NCBI GenBank assembly: GCA_914767715.1
Contig: OU612067.1
Coordinates: 17,551,001-17,615,000 of the forward strand
Length of the DNA: 64,000 nt
From: Membranipora membranacea
Taxonomy: Eukaryota > Bryozoa > Gymnolaemata > Cheilostomatida > Membraniporidae
Direction: 5' to 3'
Shown: positions 60,678 to 64,000 of the stretch, in pieces
Layout: each line of letters starts with the position of its first letter
How positions within the stretch are numbered: position 1 is the stretch's first letter
The notes under the pieces: generated by a model
Told to the model about the DNA's origin: nothing
Database searches by the model: none
Seen by the model: the letters and a program-made list of their open reading frames with translations, nothing else
Translations under genes and position numbers: made by a program

Positions 60678-63600
60678 CTATTTAATGTCGAACAGTAAGA
60701 TACCAGAATCACCACATGCTGTGACAAGCTTATTGCCGGAGACTGAAATTGTGTTGATTGTGGCAACTTTGTTCAGGTCTGGATGAGTAAGCTCTGTCAT
60801 CAGCTGGCCTAGAATTAAGAAAAAACTGCGTTATTGATACTGATAATGAGTTTCTAACACTGCTTCTATTCAAAGCTGGATCACAGCATCATGGATTCAA
60901 AACATCTTGAGTGAAATCATCACAAGCAGAGACTGTAATTTTGGTATTTGACATTCTCATGTGAGACACTCTGGCATCCTATACACTGACCTGTACTGGA
61001 GTTGACGACATATATTTTCTTTGCGTTCTGGCTGGCCACATAGATAAGTCCAGCTGAATCTGATGTGATATCTACAGGTGAATTAAGGCCATCAAGAATC
61101 CAGACAGGATTTCTGTTGGGGATTGAATACTTGTAGAGCTTACCATTGGTCTCGTCACCTACTATGACCTCCGAACGAGATATCATGTGCAATCCCCAGG
61201 ACGAAGTTATACCAGCTAGCTGAAATGTATAGACCCTCAGATCAGTTATTTACTGTGAATGCGTCATCAACCCATCCCCATTGGAAAAGTCCGAACAGCT
61301 CAACTAAAGGCGAATAATTTATTTTTGAGGAATCAGAATGCTCTGAAATCATAAAAGGTAGAGTAGGAAAAATATAGACGGGCCAAGTAGATAAGTTAAT
61401 CACAAAGTCACAAGCCGTGTTAAAGTGAGATTATTATTAACTAAAACTTAATTTCAAAATTTGATTGAATCCTTTACACGTAACCTTAAATTGTATTAAA
61501 GTTCTGAGAACAGTAAAAAGTTAAGATGGAATGGGGTTTTGGGCGACAGCAAACTTTAAGGCGACCATTCGAAAAGAGCAGTGGTATGTATGGAATAAAA
61601 TAATAAGAGGTTTCAATAGCGTTAATCGTTGGTACTTACCCTTACACCGAAGTGTTCGTTGGTTGCTAAAGAGCATACAGTAAGCTTCACAGTAGAATCA
61701 TCAGCAGATGAAAGGGTACAAATTCGATCATAAAGTGCACCTATACCGGCAAAATGCCGTATCTTCTCCTCAGACATCCAAAAAGCAGTTTTCAGAGGTG
61801 AGGGATCATCATGCAACATCGGCTTAAGCCACAACGTCAGTATATACCCATCTTTGTCCGGAACCTTAATTTGCCTCTCAACAGCAATACTACTTTTTAT
61901 CTTCCCCATATTGTCTAATGTATCAGCTGAAATGACGGCTAGTTTTTCATTCATTACTGCGCACAAGAACTTGTTTTCAGATATGCAACCTATCCGATCT
62001 GATCTTATCCACTCAGCAGAAAGCGCTTTATAAGATTCAGTGTTCAATAACTCCAATCTGTGTGGCTGGGGAGAAGTTTTCAACATGTCCCCCAATTCAC
62101 CTGTAATGACACACATAATCATGAGTTGATGGGTGTAAATGTGATGTATCGTTGTGCAATTTGGTGTTTCTTATCCCACAGCCATACACCCTGTCCCCCT
62201 ATATATCTCTGTTTGCAAAGGAAACTTACCACATGATAAGAATAATGAGAAGAGCTTCACATCTTTTGATGCTTCTGTAGAGCCAGCTAGTAGCTTCTCT
62301 GTATCACCAACTCTATACTGAACATTGCGTATTATGTGAACTTCTCGACTTTGGTTTGTAAAATCACTTAAAGAAGTGCGGGCCGCTGTGAGCTGCTCCC
62401 GCTCATTCCTGAGGCGCTCTGCTTTCTCTTCTACCGCATGAGTGTTTACATTGAGACATTCAGTTAACTCCTCCTCTATAGTTTCACCTTGTTCTTGTAT
62501 CTGTCTCACCTGAGTTTATGATAAAAAAAAAGAAAATGTATGAACACCTAGAGTCCTAGATAGTCTGAGGACTAGAGTTACAGCTACCTTGTTGTGTCAA
62601 ACTCTTGTGAATAAGCTTTTTATTTATACACCTGTGGTATACTGCACAGCTCTAGATACTGCACAGTCTCTAGATAATATACTGATTATTTGGGTATATC
62701 TTGATTCTTGACATTTCAGTAGTTACCCAATTCAATTTGTGCTGTGAACAGGAATTCTGCAGCGCAACATGATGGATGAATTATTTCTGGGGTGATCAAC
62801 GACAAAACTTGTGATCCTATTATGTCCAAATTTGCAGATCAAACTTACCAGCTCTTCAACCTTTACCTTCACCTCCATCTTTAGAGATTGCATTCTCTCC
62901 TCTAGAGAATCGAGTTTGGCCCAGCATTTCATCTCTGCTTGAGCAAAAACATCTTCAGTATCCGATAACTTCTTTGTCAATGACTTCAGTCTTTCTGTAC
63001 ATATATTGGTAAACACAGCTACTTCTTTCAGAACATGGAATTTTCTCACTCCCATTCTTGTGCCTACAATGACAAAAAAAAACTTTTTCTCTATAGTTAG
63101 GTAACGGCCAATCGCCAGAAAAATGTACGATTGGAATATATTTTTGCAAAGACATGCAAAAGGATTACACTACCAGACATATGGAAAAATGTTTATATTG
63201 GACGCGGTACATACTTGAGTTTTTGCAGACGACCCTCGGATCACATCTGGTACAAAACAACTCATTACACAAAGTACAGACTTCTATGAGACGATGTGCC
63301 GGATGCTCTTTGCAGAACGGTGATTCATACAGGCCTGGATACTGCTCATAATCTTCAGCTCGAATTTTCTCGTGTTTTGTGTTTAAGACTTTTTCAACAA
63401 AGTGATCATGTGGCTAAGAATAAATTGACATTGCATGGCTATAATACAGTTCTCTACAATGCAAGCAAGCTATCTTTCTCATGGAGACTCCAATGGGTTT
63501 TCCTATGTAATACAAATTAGTTAAGAGACAGAGCATAAACAAAAGGCAGAACAATTATTTCATAGATTTAAGAGAAACATATTACCAAAATGTGTTCTAT

Positions 63601-63778
63601 ACACATCCTCTTGTCACAGTCGAGACAGTAAGCGTTTGCAGGTTTGTCGCAGGCATCACATCTGGTTGTTCGGACTTGTGACGCGTGATCCTCTGTGGTT
63701 GATGTAGGAGCATTGAATCCCTCTAAGATAACCTTGTGATCAGGAAGAGCGTACAATACTATATCTCCCATAATGCTC
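60678..63778 (-). CDS. TRIM-like protein, copy B, 5' exon outside the window
   Basis: Seven of the eight exons are present: 63778-63586, 63413-63215, 63063-62849, 62509-62230, 62100-61640, 61219-60991, 60808-60678. The RING-encoding first exon should lie near 64,170-64,360 by offset from copy A. All visible frames are open. A few residues differ from copy A, including His to Leu inside B-box 2 (CKEHPAHRLIEVC), Lys to Met in the coiled coil, and Ser-Asp-Glu-Ile to Gly-Asp-Glu-Thr in the propeller region. The absence of stops suggests both TRIM copies may be functional, unlike NOS-A. Confidence 0.85.
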
Positions 63779-64000
63779 CTGTAAATGAAAATAATCCATC
63801 TTCTTTGTGAGATAAACTTTCCCACCTTTGACTACGAGTGAATCAGGGGTATTTAATGGTTTTCTGACTATTGAAGTTTGCGAGTAGAGAGGTCTGTGGT
63901 CAATCTGTCTGGGTTTGAGAGGTAACCTCAACCCTAATCAAGGTGTCACCGATCCATATATAAAACCGTCTTAAACAAAAACTGTTTTGGTTTATTTCTC

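Larger units (their letters stand above)
40247..64000 (+). repeat. Large direct duplication, copy B (NOS + TRIM)
   Basis: Same order and orientation as copy A. It begins at or before 40,247, where the match reaches the left edge of the window, and runs off the right edge. The unit is therefore at least about 24-27 kb and, if head-to-tail, repeats with a period near 40 kb. Confidence 0.95.

Noticed and set aside
1-64000. CRISPR arrays, operons, bacterial promoters
   Set aside because: The window is eukaryotic with spliced genes. Tandem repeats here have no unique spacers.

Overview
This is an AT-rich, intron-dense nuclear window from an invertebrate animal. The evidence is GT-AG introns of 0.1-4 kb, a calmodulin-type animal nitric oxide synthase, a TRIM-type RING/B-box protein, a CUB/sushi membrane protein, tRNA-derived and snRNA-like SINEs, MITEs and minisatellites. 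I cannot fix the phylum; a marine invertebrate with high heterozygosity would fit.

The dominant structure is a very large direct duplication. Positions 1 to about 27,300 (copy A) and 40,247 to 64,000 (copy B) are near-identical and collinear, and both run off the window. Each copy carries a NOS gene on the + strand and, convergent to it, a TRIM-like gene on the - strand. Exon sequence differs by roughly 1%; introns differ more, mostly through insertions and deletions of repeats.

I rebuilt the NOS gene as 25 coding exons with consistent phases: about 1,224 codons covering a heme/biopterin oxygenase domain, a calmodulin helix, an FMN domain and an FAD/NADPH domain. NOS-B (39859-59271) is open throughout. 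NOS-A (to 22544) has two disabling changes: TGG to TAG at the conserved Trp of the substrate-site motif FNGWYM (14062-14064), and a 1-base deletion in the FMN domain (about 17019). It looks like a pseudogene or null allele. Its first exon probably lies just left of the window.

The TRIM-like gene has 8 exons and about 631 aa (RING, two B-boxes, coiled coil, propeller-like C-terminus). It is complete in copy A (23973-27652); in copy B its first exon lies beyond the right edge.

The single-copy interval 27.3-40.2 kb holds one clear gene on the - strand, 32398-36615. It encodes a type I membrane protein of about 590 aa (signal peptide, CUB, CUB-like, sushi, Ser/Thr-rich stalk, TM segment, tyrosine-containing tail), divergent from NOS-B. 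The rest is repeats and a reverse-transcriptase remnant.

The two copies act as a natural comparison for mobile-element activity. Copy A alone has a 3.2-kb element with terminal inverted repeats and a perfect 87-bp palindrome. Copy B alone has a TTAA-flanked MITE, two tRNA-SINE insertions and a 46-bp templated duplication. The main caveat is that this could be a true tandem duplication or two haplotypes placed side by side by an assembler.
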